DNA of 64,000 nt from Hyphomonadaceae bacterium (GTDB lineage: Bacteria; Pseudomonadota; Alphaproteobacteria; Caulobacterales; Aquidulcibacteraceae), in assembly GCA_009773395.1 (NCBI GenBank), contig WRPI01000002.1:420413-484412 (forward strand), read 5' to 3'. Both the position numbers and the translations under genes were made by a program. Numbering within the stretch: the first letter of the stretch is position 1; each line of letters opens with the position of its first letter. A model generated the notes under the pieces. The model was not told where the DNA came from and did no database searches. It saw nothing but the letters and a program-made list of their open reading frames with translations. This document shows, one piece after another, positions 35,218-44,554 of this stretch.

Positions 35218-36294
35218 TTATAAATTGTTGACTGCTTTGGTAATTACTTCAAGGCTTCTGGTCCAAACTTTGCCCGACCATTCTTCCCTTTGGGGGTAGA
35301 ACGCATCACGCGAAAATTGCCGCAATTTGTCGGCATAAGGCGCGTTTTTGTCACCACGGCGATGCAGCCATGAGCCAATTTGCGTGGATTTAAACACCGA
35401 AAGTGGGTCAATTGTGCCAAATTCAAGTGCCATAATAGCGTTTTTTATGGCGCCGTATTTGTGCGCCAAAAACTCATCAAGAGTTCCTGATAAATCAGCA
35501 GATACTGATGCAACTTTGGTCGAATGAACTTCATCACCCCATATTTCTTCGCAAAATGCGGTTTCCTTGCTTCCAGTGGGCAAGGAAATCAAGATTTCGC
35601 CATCTCCAAATGAACCAAGGCCAGTGTGCATATCGACCACCACCATTTTCTCAACGCCGACGGTAATTTCATCGAACATTGAAATTAAAGTGTTTCGTGA
35701 CCAACTTGGTCCACTGCCGCCATAATATACGCCTTCGGGAAATTGATATTGGCCACTAGACAGTGCCGCCTGCAAAGCTGGGAAGCCATTCTTATTGGCG
35801 TATTCAAGCAAATTAGACTGCACATCGGCCATGGTTTCATCATCAAGTGATTGCGGTGCGGCCCATTTGTGCAAAGCGGCATAGGCGGGGTTTTGCGGTA
35901 ATGGCGCTTCAAAACTCGCCAGATAATTGCGATTTAGATCAATATTGTCCTCATTAAAACGTGTATCCCAGGCAAAGCCATAGGGGTTATGGGCATGAAT
36001 AAGCGCGATTCTTATGCGTTCGCTCCATTGCGAAATTAGCCCTTCGCGCAGCAAGCCAGTTTGCACTCCAGATCCACAATATCCTTCGGGGCCATGAGTG
36101 CCAGAGATTATTACCAGCAGCGATTTCGAATTTGGGTCGCCGAATGTTGCAAGGTCCATGTGCAAATCACGTCCTTCGGGGCCTTTTGCGCTGGGGTGGA
36201 CGATTGATTTCATGGTTCCATCGTTTCGCGCGGCTTCTTCAAGAAATTTGTTCCGTGCTTCAAAATAATCACTGGAAAAATAGTTTGCACTCAT
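35218..36294 (-). CDS. DUF2817 (M14-like zinc carboxypeptidase fold) protein
   Basis: 358 residues from ATG 36294; an in-frame start 18 bp upstream is possible. DUF2817 proteins share the fold of M14 carboxypeptidases and succinylglutamate desuccinylases. IISGTHGPEGYCGSGVQTGLL contains the H-x-x-E zinc pair, MVVVDMHTGLGSFGDGEIL the third His ligand, and MALEFGTIDPLSVFKS the catalytic Glu near the C-terminus. IALIHAHNPYGFAWDTRFNEDNIDLNRNYL contains the substrate-carboxylate Arg/Asn pair. No signal peptide, so probably cytosolic. Substrate unknown. First gene of a two-gene unit with the VUT protein. Confidence 0.87.
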   Translation of the reverse strand: MSANYFSSDYFEARNKFLEEAARNDGTMKSIVHPSAKGPEGRDLHMDLATFGDPNSKSLLVIISGTHGPEGYCGSGVQTGLLREGLISQWSERIRIALIHAHNPYGFAWDTRFNEDNIDLNRNYLASFEAPLPQNPAYAALHKWAAPQSLDDETMADVQSNLLEYANKNGFPALQAALSSGQYQFPEGVYYGGSGPSWSRNTLISMFDEITVGVEKMVVVDMHTGLGSFGDGEILISLPTGSKETAFCEEIWGDEVHSTKVASVSADLSGTLDEFLAHKYGAIKNAIMALEFGTIDPLSVFKSTQIGSWLHRRGDKNAPYADKLRQFSRDAFYPQREEWSGKVWTRSLEVITKAVNNL

Positions 36295-36500
36295 TGTTAA
36301 TTCGCCACTCAAAAAAAACTAAATTGTTTCAAATATAGTCAAGCGGTTTTCGACTTGATTTGCAATATGCTGATGCAATTCGATAAAATTAATTCCCGAA
36401 TCAATTGAAATTACTTGTTTTTTATTGGTCATGGCGGTTGCATGTAACTCACAATCAGTTAAACTCGAAAAAAAACTAAGGGTGTGGCAAAACAAAAATA

Positions 36501-37697
36501 ATGAATGAGGCCGTCAAAACCAATCTTGTTCCGATGGTTGCGCAAGAATTTGCGCCGCAGCTGCGGGTGCGCGAACTTGAAGGCCAACTTGAAGTTGGGG
36601 TCAAAGGCGATTGGACGGTTCACACAATTCATTTGATTGAAAATGATTTGAATGGCTTGCTTGAGGTAATCAAAACCAAAAACATTGCGCCTGAAGATGT
36701 GTCAATCCACATTAACCATTTGAATGATTTGGATAGTGCCGGCGCTTATATGTTGTGTGAAATTATCAAAGCCGGCCAAGACGACCTTGTGGTAAATGAA
36801 GAAACCGTATTTGGCGAACACCCATTTGCGCGCGATTTTCTAAAACAAATGGAAAGATTCGTCGAAGGCGGAATTGAAATCCCCAAACCAGTCGATGCGG
36901 TCGCAAAATTCAAACAACATGTTGTTGATGGCATAGACGATTTTTTCCGTGAGTCGGTTGAGACCTTGTCTTTCGTCGGTCAAACAGTTTCAAGTTTGGT
37001 TTTGGCATTTACCAACCCCAAGCGGGTTAGATGGTTACCGACAATTTCGGTAGCCGAAAGCGCAGGGCTTGATGCGATTCCCATTGTTATGATGCTCACA
37101 TTTTTTATCGGCGCAGTGGTGGCGTTTATGGGCGCGCAAACACTTGAAGCGTTTGGGGGGACAGTTTTTACTGTTGATTTGGTCGGCATCTCGGTGTTGC
37201 GCGAATTTGCGGTTATAATAACGGCAATTATTTTGGCAGGCCGTTCGGATTCAGCTTTTACTGCGCAAATTGGCTCAATGAAAATGACGCAAGAAATCGA
37301 CGCAATGTCAATAATTGGCCTTGACCCAATGGAAATGCTGGTTATCCCAAGGGTGCTGGCGCTTCTGATTATGACGCCAATTATGGTGTTTTTTGCGATG
37401 ATAGCTGGCTTAGTGGGTGGTGCCTTTGTTTCGGTATTGACGCTCGATATTAGTTTCACCTTGTATTTAAATCGGCTACAAGAATACGTTGGCGATAAGC
37501 ATTTTTGGGTTGGCATGTCAAAAGCACCGGTTTTTGCCTTCATCATCGCCATTATTGGCTGCCGCCAAGGGCTCGAAGTCGAAAATGACGTTATCTCCCT
37601 CGGTAAACATACAACTGCTGCGGTTGTGCAGGCGATTTTTATGGTAATTCTTGTCGATGCGATTTTCGCGCTTATCTACAATGAGCTTGAAATATGA
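36501..37697 (+). CDS. mlaE: MlaE-type lipid ABC transporter permease with STAS domain
   Basis: 398 residues. The N-terminal 120 residues are a STAS-like domain (HLIENDLNGLLEVIKTKN, IHINHLNDLDSAGAYMLCEI), equivalent to a MlaB fused to the permease. The MlaE permease domain follows (SVAESAGLDAIPIVMMLTFFIGAVVAFMGAQTLEAFG, LREFAVIITAIILAGRSDSAFTAQIGSMKMTQEIDAM). The system moves phospholipids between the two membranes to keep outer-membrane asymmetry. The fused STAS domain is common in alphaproteobacteria. Its end overlaps the ATP-binding gene by 4 bp (ATGA). Confidence 0.92.
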   Translation: MNEAVKTNLVPMVAQEFAPQLRVRELEGQLEVGVKGDWTVHTIHLIENDLNGLLEVIKTKNIAPEDVSIHINHLNDLDSAGAYMLCEIIKAGQDDLVVNEETVFGEHPFARDFLKQMERFVEGGIEIPKPVDAVAKFKQHVVDGIDDFFRESVETLSFVGQTVSSLVLAFTNPKRVRWLPTISVAESAGLDAIPIVMMLTFFIGAVVAFMGAQTLEAFGGTVFTVDLVGISVLREFAVIITAIILAGRSDSAFTAQIGSMKMTQEIDAMSIIGLDPMEMLVIPRVLALLIMTPIMVFFAMIAGLVGGAFVSVLTLDISFTLYLNRLQEYVGDKHFWVGMSKAPVFAFIIAIIGCRQGLEVENDVISLGKHTTAAVVQAIFMVILVDAIFALIYNELEI

Positions 37698-38494
37698 ACT
37701 ATGTAGATGCCGTAACACCAATATTGGACTGCACAGCGGATCAAGTTGCGATTCGATTGCGCAATATTACCAATAAATTTGGCGATTTTATAATCCATAA
37801 AGACCTTGACTTGGACGTTTTACGCGGTGAGACCATTGGCTTTGTCGGCGGTTCGGGGGCTGGTAAATCCGTGCTTTTGCGCACAATTATTGGCCTAAAT
37901 CGCCCTTTTGCCGGCAAAGTTGATGTTTTGGGTATTGATGTTTGGGGTGAAAACGAAGCCGAACAAGAAAAACTTGCGTCGAAATGGGGCGTGATGTTCC
38001 AAGACGGCGCTTTGTTTTCATCATTGACAGTGCTTGAAAACGTAATGGTTCCGTTGAAAGAACATACCAATTTATCGCCAAAACTAATGGGTGAAATTGC
38101 TGCTCTCAAAGTGCTTATGGCTGGCCTTCCCAAAGAAGCGGGTGATAAATTGCCATCGGAACTTTCTGGCGGCATGCGCAAACGCGCGGCCCTGGCGCGA
38201 GCTTTGGCGCTCGATCCCGACATTTTATTTCTTGATGAGCCAACAGCGGGCCTTGACCCCATCACTGCCGGGCGATTTGATGATTTGATTAATGATTTGA
38301 AGCAAGCGCTTGGGCTTACTGTATTCATAATAACCCATGACCTTGATACGTTGCGCGACGCATGTGACCGCGTAGCGGCTCTGGCAAACCAACGAGTTTC
38401 GGCAATTGGGCCTTTGGATTATGTGCGAGAGCAAGCGACTGGCTGGCTCGAAGAATATTTTTCGGGCCCACGAGGGCGGGCGGCGCTTGGTTAA
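37694..38494 (+). CDS. mlaF: MlaF-type ABC transporter ATP-binding protein
   Basis: 266 residues. Walker A GGSGAGKSVLLRTI, Q-loop MFQDGALFSSLTVLENVMVPL, signature LSGGMRKRAALARALALDPD, Walker B ILFLDEPTAGLDP and H-loop FIITHDLDTL are all complete. The GALFSSLTV stretch after the Q-loop and the MRKRAALARAL segment are typical of MlaF/Mkl importers. Translationally coupled to the permease upstream; mlaD follows after a 161 bp gap that could hold a hairpin or weak promoter. Confidence 0.95.
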   Translation: MNYVDAVTPILDCTADQVAIRLRNITNKFGDFIIHKDLDLDVLRGETIGFVGGSGAGKSVLLRTIIGLNRPFAGKVDVLGIDVWGENEAEQEKLASKWGVMFQDGALFSSLTVLENVMVPLKEHTNLSPKLMGEIAALKVLMAGLPKEAGDKLPSELSGGMRKRAALARALALDPDILFLDEPTAGLDPITAGRFDDLINDLKQALGLTVFIITHDLDTLRDACDRVAALANQRVSAIGPLDYVREQATGWLEEYFSGPRGRAALG

Positions 38495-38655
38495 GTGGCT
38501 AAAATGGGATAGTTTTTGCAGATTAAATATTTGCAATTGAAAATTTGAAGGAAACGGTTAGAAATGGAGCGAAATAGTCACTTTTTGGATAATTTTGTTG
38601 CTTTGCTATAATAAACTTTGATAAATAATATTTTTGTAGAAGAAATCTAAAAAAA

Positions 38656-39747
38656 ATGGAAACACGGGCTAATTTCATACTCATTGGTGCATTCACTATC
38701 TTGTCATTATTGGTGGCGGCAGTGTTTACCGTTTGGATTGCAAACACTGGTTTTGACAAAAATTATGTTAGTTATGACGTGGTTTTTCAAGGGCCAGTGC
38801 GCGGCCTTGAATTGGGCGGCGAGGTTAAGTTTAACGGCATTAAAGTCGGCGAAATAAGCGACCTCAGCCTCGATAAAAATAATCCCGAAAATGTCATTGC
38901 GCGCATCAAAGTGGAATCTTCGACACCGGTTAATTCAGGCTCGTTAGCGCAACTTGAGCCGGCTGGGCTCACTGGTCTTAGCTATATTCAGATATTAACA
39001 GGAGACCCAAAAACGCAGCCAGCGAACCAAAAAATCGGGCCACTATTGCGCAAAAAAGGTGAAGACAGGCCCAGAATTCCTACGCAGCGCAGCCAAATGG
39101 ATAGATTATTGCAGGGCGGGGAAGGCGTAGTTGCCACGACTTATGAAACTTTGACGCGAGTTAATCAAGTTTTGTCGGACACAAATATTCGTTCTTTCAC
39201 CTCCATCATGGACAATATTCAACGCGCATCGGCGCAAATCACCCAACAAGGCCAGTTGCTTGACCGCGCAAATTTGGCAGCATTGACAGTTGGACAAGCG
39301 GGCACTGAAGTTGCGAAACTTGCCCAAGGCGCAAATGCGGCTGCATCAACCTATAATGAACTGGGTCAAAACTTATTGGTACAGACGCGGGACATTAGCC
39401 AAAGAACCAATAATGTGCTTGATGCTTCAAACACTTTGGTGCGGGATCTTAATACGACTGCGCGCACTGCCAATACCACTCTTGCAAGTATTGATGGTGC
39501 TGCCACTGCTTTGCAGGCAGCGTCAGGCGATTTTAGGCAAGCGGCAGTTAGTGTTTCGGGCGCGGCAACTTCGGTCGATGTGTTCTTCGCGCAAGGCACT
39601 TATGAGACTTTACCAAAACTCAATAATGCGGTGCAGAATATTGCCGATGTAAGCGATAGCGCCAATAGGTTTATGCAAGACGCAAGTGCAAGCCCGGTTG
39701 GCTTATTATCAAGACCAACCGCAGCGACTGTTAAATGGAAGAAATAG
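38656..39747 (+). CDS. mlaD: MCE-domain substrate-binding protein MlaD
   Basis: 363 residues. N-terminal membrane anchor (FILIGAFTILSLLVAAVFTVWIA), then one MCE domain: YDVVFQGPVRGLELGGEVKFNGIKVGEISDLSLD and LEPAGLTGLSYIQILTG. The C-terminal two thirds are a long helical region rich in Gln, Ala and Thr, which in MCE proteins forms a hexameric tunnel across the periplasm. At 363 residues it is about twice the length of E. coli MlaD, as usual for this group. AGAAG upstream of ATG. The auxiliary lipoprotein gene starts 14 bp after it. Confidence 0.93.
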   Translation: METRANFILIGAFTILSLLVAAVFTVWIANTGFDKNYVSYDVVFQGPVRGLELGGEVKFNGIKVGEISDLSLDKNNPENVIARIKVESSTPVNSGSLAQLEPAGLTGLSYIQILTGDPKTQPANQKIGPLLRKKGEDRPRIPTQRSQMDRLLQGGEGVVATTYETLTRVNQVLSDTNIRSFTSIMDNIQRASAQITQQGQLLDRANLAALTVGQAGTEVAKLAQGANAAASTYNELGQNLLVQTRDISQRTNNVLDASNTLVRDLNTTARTANTTLASIDGAATALQAASGDFRQAAVSVSGAATSVDVFFAQGTYETLPKLNNAVQNIADVSDSANRFMQDASASPVGLLSRPTAATVKWKK

Positions 39748-39761
39748 GTGGTAATTTGGGC

Positions 39762-40415
39762 ATGAAGTTAATTAGAACTAGCGCAATTTTTGCATTATTG
39801 CTGGGCACGGTTCCATTGGTATCTGGATGCGTTTCGGTTCTGCCAAAACCCGGTAATTCGCCAATTGTCGTTCCTTTGCGCGCGCCAAACGTGGTTGCCC
39901 GCGCGCAAACCCAAGCGCCGTTTTCGATTTCGGTCGGCTTGCCAGTGATGCCACATGCGCTTGCAGGGGTTGAAGTAACCGCCTTGCAAGATGATGGCTC
40001 AATAGCTTATGTTGAAGGCGTGAAGTTTGCTTCACCCGCGCCAATTGGCATTCAAAGCATTATTTTGGGCACTTTCGACAAAGCCGTTGCTTTTCGCGCC
40101 TCGGTGCGCACTGGTTCGACCGCAAAAGCAGACTTTGAATTGGCGTTGGACGTTAATGTGTTTGAAGTGACAATGCCACAAAGACGCGAAGCAGGCACTG
40201 CAAAAATTGAAGCTACTGCTCGCTTGATTGACATTGCAACCCATCGACCCTTGGCGACAAGGATTTTCACTTCCACCGTTCCAGCACCCTCGGGCGATGC
40301 CAATCAACCCGCGCTTGCGCTCGAATTGGCGACCCAAAATATGGCAGTCGAAATTATGACATGGGCGCAAAGCACTGGTCGGGCATTTTCGGAAACTAGG
40401 CTGCAAGCACAATAA
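39762..40415 (+). CDS. ABC-type transport auxiliary lipoprotein (PqiC-like)
   Basis: 217 residues from ATG 39762. Lipoprotein signal ending in PLVSGC. The mature domain matches the ABC_trans_aux/PqiC type of outer-membrane lipoprotein that partners MCE systems: VVPLRAPNVVARAQTQAPFSISVGLPVMPHALAGVEVTAL and a C-terminal helix before the end. Placed directly after mlaD, it is the probable outer-membrane end of this lipid pathway in the absence of an MlaA or MlaC gene here. The family match is moderate and context supports it strongly. Confidence 0.85.
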   Translation: MKLIRTSAIFALLLGTVPLVSGCVSVLPKPGNSPIVVPLRAPNVVARAQTQAPFSISVGLPVMPHALAGVEVTALQDDGSIAYVEGVKFASPAPIGIQSIILGTFDKAVAFRASVRTGSTAKADFELALDVNVFEVTMPQRREAGTAKIEATARLIDIATHRPLATRIFTSTVPAPSGDANQPALALELATQNMAVEIMTWAQSTGRAFSETRLQAQ

Positions 40416-40421
40416 ATAATC

Positions 40422-42983
40422 TCAGTTTTTTCGCAACACACTAAGCGCGCAATCGGCAACCAAATAGAGGCGAAGTTCCAAACTCGATAGCTGGCCTCGC
40501 CGAGCGCGCATTGCATTGGTCGAGACAAATTCAATAAGCGAATTCCTAACCCCAAAGTCTTGCGCTATGCGGTTTTCTAAAGCATTCACTTGGAGTGACA
40601 ATGAATTTCTCACTTGTTGTCGGGCCGATTGTGGGTTGTGAAGTTGAAACTCTATTAATCTGTCAATTATTTGTTGCGGGACGCTCTGCAAACCAAGTTC
40701 AACTACCATTTCATGAATAAAATTATCATGTTTGTGCGGGTCGTTTTTGTCGATTTCAGATAAGACATCGCGCCAAGACCAATCCGAAGGGCGTTCGGTG
40801 TCATTTTTGGAGCTTGGCTGAAACGACACTCCGCCAAATGGGTTGTAGCTTCTCTCAGTCTGGGTTTTCGCAGGCATTTCTGGCGCAGGTGTGACCGACT
40901 TCATTTCCAAATCTCGGCTGAGGGAATTTTCTTCGCTCAAAATCCGACCGCGTAATCCGCTTGGACTATTTTGCGGGTACGGCGATTCTTCTATCGGCGG
41001 TGGCGCATTTTGTTCGCCCTGCGCTGGAGTTGAACGAATTTGCGTTTTTGGCTGCAAAACCGAAGTGAATTTCATTTCGGACTTTGGCTCAATTTCAGCG
41101 CTATTCTGATTGCCGTCGTCAAGTGGGATCGGTGCCGCGCTTGGTCTTTCGTGTAATGGCAAATGCGGCAATTCGACATTTTGCGCGACTTCATCGCGGC
41201 TCTGCCTTAATTCGCGCGGGCTAGGCGGCGTATAGGCGCTCGAAAAACCGCCTAAGCGTTGCACAACTTCGTTCAAGGCCGAATAAGATTGGCGCAGCCT
41301 TTCTTGGAAGGATTCATCGAGTGCCCTAGTTTCATCGGCGGCCTTACGCCCTGTCTCGCTCAGTTTTTTCAAAGTTTCTTCAAGTGCAGTTTCGACTTGG
41401 ACCGCACGTTCGACGGCTTCTGCCGGCAAGGCGTCTAATTTGCGGTTAAGGCTTTCAATAACGTCTTCCACTGCGCGCGCTTGATCCGAGCAAGATTTCA
41501 CAACATCATTAAAACGGTGTTCAATCCGCATCCCAGCGTCGTTAAGTAGGGACGTGGATTGGGCAATCAAGTCCTTAGCACTCACAATGCGATTCTCGAC
41601 AAATTCGCCTGCTGCTTGATTGATTTCGTAATTTTGTTGTCTAATGCTTTCGAGGTGAATCCGATTTTCACCAACTTGCTTAGTCACATATTGATTTGCT
41701 TCGGCGGCTAAACGCTTAATGGAGTTTGAAGTTGCGTCCAATGTTGCAAGATTATCCTCGGCAATCAATTTTGCTTTGTCAGTTTCCGCGCGCAGCGCCG
41801 TAACAATTTGGATTGCGCTTTGCTCGGCAATTTTTCGCACATCATCAATGGTTTTGATGCTCAGACCTCTTGTGCCTTCGGTCTCGCGCGCAATAATTTG
41901 CGACACTTCTTTGGCAGTTTCGCTCGCCCGATTTGCCGCATCTTGCAGCGATTGGGTCGCGCCACTAACACCACTGACTGCATCATTAGCGCTAATTCGC
42001 GCTTGCACCATTAAATCATGAGCACTCGTAAGCGCGACTTCGCCGCGCGCGGAAGCCTGATCCAGACCCGAAATCGCCTCCAGTGTTTTGCCAAGCGCTT
42101 CGTCTAAACGGTTGGCGGCAAGGCCAGCCGAATTAATGGCTTCGATTGATTTGGCATTCAAGCCTTCGGCGGCCTTGCTTAATAAAGCCGCACTGGTTTC
42201 AATGCCTTGAGCCCCAGTTTTGGTGGATATTTGGGCAGATTTTGTCAATTCTGCGAGCGCTTCAAGCAATGCAGACAGCCGCACCCGCTCAGATTCCATT
42301 GTGTTAACCAGAGCATCAGCGCCCGATTTCGCTTCTTCTGATGCTTTTCTCAGACCAACGGTTCGGATTTCAATTGTATTTTCTAAATTCCCAAGTTGCG
42401 AAGCCGCAGATTGGATAGCGTTTTCAAGCCTTTCGACTTCGCCCCTAACTGCCGATAGTGTCGATTTGGCTGCTTCTTCGGCGGCTTTGCTAGGTTCAAC
42501 AAGTTTTCGCGCGGCTCTTACTAATGCTTTGGCTTCGCGGTTTGATGAAACAATGCTCTCGCCCATCGCCCCTGCCAAAACCGAGAGCCCAGCGGGCCCC
42601 AAAAGTGCAATTACCATTGTGAATAATTCAAGTTGACTAATGCCTTGGGTATTGCTGTTTAGATAAAGCAGCGCCGCTATTATCCAAATTGTTGCTGTCA
42701 AAAGCGAGAACATGAATAAATAAGGCGGATGATTTGGCTTTTTTATTTTGCGCGCTTTTAGCCCATTGGTTTCTTCTTCAATTGCGTCAAAAGTAATCGC
42801 GCCAAAATCTTCATCTTGAATGACAATTTCAGATTGGCTCGCGACTGGGAAATTAGAATTTTCACTTACGGAAAACTCTATTGCAACATCGGGGGCAATA
42901 TCGGCGATTTCAGCTTCTTTTTGTTGGTTGGTCGGGTCTTTTTTACGCAAAATACTGTTCTCGCCACTAAATAAACTATCCAA
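40422..42983 (-). CDS. Membrane-anchored giant coiled-coil protein, TipN-like candidate
   Basis: 853 residues. An acidic cytoplasmic head (1-80) leads to two adjacent membrane helices (LFMFSLLTATIWIIAALLYL and LFTMVIALLGPAGLSVLAGAM). About 430 residues of Ala/Glu/Lys-rich coiled coil follow, then a Pro-rich linker (570-740) and a folded C-terminal helical segment (WSWRDVLSEIDKNDP to SSLELRLYLVADCALSVLRKN). TipN of Caulobacter, a new-pole landmark, has the same size, two N-terminal helices and long coiled coil. I infer homology from architecture only; sequence comparison is needed. It is convergent with the Mla operon, 6 bp from its end. Confidence 0.5.
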   Translation of the reverse strand: MDSLFSGENSILRKKDPTNQQKEAEIADIAPDVAIEFSVSENSNFPVASQSEIVIQDEDFGAITFDAIEEETNGLKARKIKKPNHPPYLFMFSLLTATIWIIAALLYLNSNTQGISQLELFTMVIALLGPAGLSVLAGAMGESIVSSNREAKALVRAARKLVEPSKAAEEAAKSTLSAVRGEVERLENAIQSAASQLGNLENTIEIRTVGLRKASEEAKSGADALVNTMESERVRLSALLEALAELTKSAQISTKTGAQGIETSAALLSKAAEGLNAKSIEAINSAGLAANRLDEALGKTLEAISGLDQASARGEVALTSAHDLMVQARISANDAVSGVSGATQSLQDAANRASETAKEVSQIIARETEGTRGLSIKTIDDVRKIAEQSAIQIVTALRAETDKAKLIAEDNLATLDATSNSIKRLAAEANQYVTKQVGENRIHLESIRQQNYEINQAAGEFVENRIVSAKDLIAQSTSLLNDAGMRIEHRFNDVVKSCSDQARAVEDVIESLNRKLDALPAEAVERAVQVETALEETLKKLSETGRKAADETRALDESFQERLRQSYSALNEVVQRLGGFSSAYTPPSPRELRQSRDEVAQNVELPHLPLHERPSAAPIPLDDGNQNSAEIEPKSEMKFTSVLQPKTQIRSTPAQGEQNAPPPIEESPYPQNSPSGLRGRILSEENSLSRDLEMKSVTPAPEMPAKTQTERSYNPFGGVSFQPSSKNDTERPSDWSWRDVLSEIDKNDPHKHDNFIHEMVVELGLQSVPQQIIDRLIEFQLHNPQSARQQVRNSLSLQVNALENRIAQDFGVRNSLIEFVSTNAMRARRGQLSSLELRLYLVADCALSVLRKN

Positions 42984-43065
42984 TTTGCATTCTGCAAGAA
43001 TTAAAGAAAAGCGCCCAATTCATTTAACGATTGAATGCGCGTTGCTCGCTCAAAGCCGTCAATAC

Positions 43066-43326
43066 TTAGGAAGCCGAATTAAAAAACCTAATTTGAAATT
43101 TTGCCCGACTTTTGACCTTGCGACAAGTTTCAATCGGATTCCTGTCCGCCGAAACGCTTGCCGAAAAACTGCTTCGCGCGGTTTCAATATTTAATTGCAC
43201 CATAGCCACGTTTTCGTTGCTTGCCTTACTATCGGCACTCGCGTTTTCGCGCACAAGCCCAACACCGCTCAGCGCTAAACCGACGGAAATAACAAAACCA
43301 ACCAAGGCTTGCAAAAATTCTATCAT
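43066..43326 (-). CDS. Small membrane protein, possible
   Basis: 86 residues from ATG 43326. One hydrophobic helix (LQALVGFVISVGLALSGVGLV) near the start, then a polar Ser/Ala/Asn-rich tail. A competing plus-strand frame exists over the same bases. No ribosome binding site stands out and I know no family, so this may be non-coding. The interval 42984-43512 otherwise holds only the start regions of the divergent TipN-like and receiver genes. Confidence 0.3.
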   Translation of the reverse strand: MIEFLQALVGFVISVGLALSGVGLVRENASADSKASNENVAMVQLNIETARSSFSASVSADRNPIETCRKVKSRAKFQIRFFNSAS

Positions 43327-43512
43327 ACCCAACCGCAATCGCGTGGTTTTGAACCACAAAAACCATTTTCACCAATTTTTAGCGAAATAAACGCCAAAGT
43401 CAATCAATTCATATTGCGGCGCTCTTTCCATTAAGGCTGTTTACTGCGTTGATGTTAACCAAATAAAGATGAAAGTAACAATTTGTTGCTATCGTGAAAC
43501 CACGAGGCAAAA

Positions 43513-44424
43513 ATGAAGAAAATACTTTACGCAGAAGACAATAGCGGTATGCGCAAAATGGTCAGCCATTATTTAGGCGCGGTTGGTTTTGAAGTAGTAG
43601 TTACAACTGATGGCGATGAGGTCATTGAATTAGCCAAAACCGAGAATTTTGACGTTATTTTGCTTGACGTGACTATGGAGCGGGTTGATGGCATAACTGC
43701 CGCGATTGCTATACGGCAAATGAATAATTCTAACAAAGATGCACCTATTGTCGGTCTCACTGGTCGCACTGAAATGAGCGAAGTTGCCGCTTGCATTGAC
43801 GCGGGCATGGACAAAGTATTGGCAAAACCCGTCGATTTGGACTTGCTTGCCGAAGTTATACTTAATGTCTGCCGTGGCGATGCCGAAATTGATGACGATG
43901 TGGCGCAACCGAATTTGCAACCCCAAGACGCAGTATATTTGACGCCTAAGATTATCGATCTTGCGGTCTTGTCCAATTATCAAAAAACCGCTGGCGCTGG
44001 TTCGGTTGAAGGCATTTTGCGTGATTTTTCAGATTCTTGGCCGCGAAAAATCGGCCAATTATATTCTTGTGTGGTTTCGAGGAAATCGATAGGTTTTGCT
44101 CGTGCGCTCGAGGAATTAGGTGCAATTGCCGCTGGCATTGGCGCAGGTAAAGTTGCTGAATTTGCGGCGATTGCTGGCAATACTGAAGACGAAGCAAATT
44201 GTTTAGAAGCGCTTTCTCAATTAGTTAAAAGTTGCGATGAAGTGCAAAGCATTATTAACGCTCTGTCCGAGCCCGCAACAGCTCAAATTGAAAGACTGAA
44301 CTCGCCTAACATTACGAAGCCAGACGGATTGCCAACTCAAAATCATATGAGCTTAGTGCCAAGTGAAGATAGCATCATTCAGCCAGATTTTGACTTCGCC
44401 AAAATTGACCGAATTGCAAGCTAA
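43513..44424 (+). CDS. Response regulator with degenerate Hpt-like domain
   Basis: 303 residues. Residues 1-120 are a receiver domain: acidic pair E8/D9, phospho-acceptor Asp52 (ILLDVTMERVDG), Thr83 and Lys105 (LAKPVD). After a linker, residues about 155-250 resemble a histidine phosphotransfer bundle (FARALEELGAIAAGIGAGKVAEFAA), but aligning on the conserved IGA places Glu where Hpt domains have the phospho-His. The tail of 55 residues is polar. Probably a receiver with a pseudo-Hpt adaptor. Ribosome binding site GAGG upstream. A DUF2336 gene and an Hpt gene follow within 2.5 kb. Confidence 0.82.
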   Translation: MKKILYAEDNSGMRKMVSHYLGAVGFEVVVTTDGDEVIELAKTENFDVILLDVTMERVDGITAAIAIRQMNNSNKDAPIVGLTGRTEMSEVAACIDAGMDKVLAKPVDLDLLAEVILNVCRGDAEIDDDVAQPNLQPQDAVYLTPKIIDLAVLSNYQKTAGAGSVEGILRDFSDSWPRKIGQLYSCVVSRKSIGFARALEELGAIAAGIGAGKVAEFAAIAGNTEDEANCLEALSQLVKSCDEVQSIINALSEPATAQIERLNSPNITKPDGLPTQNHMSLVPSEDSIIQPDFDFAKIDRIAS

Positions 44425-44554
44425 TTTAACGCAGTCCCAATAATTCTACATATTTTGTAAATAATGCATTAACTCTATTGGCGCAATTTAAGCCATTATG
44501 TCGAATCATGCATATTGCGATGAATTGACAAAATTTGGCATTTAGGTGGTAATA

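Noticed and set aside
43112-43390. Plus-strand frame opposite the small membrane protein candidate
   Set aside because: Overlaps a minus-strand frame that has a more plausible membrane helix; no ribosome binding site or family match.
43440-44550. CtrA binding sites (TTAA-N7-TTAA) near the signalling genes
   Set aside because: Only half-sites with wrong spacing were found.
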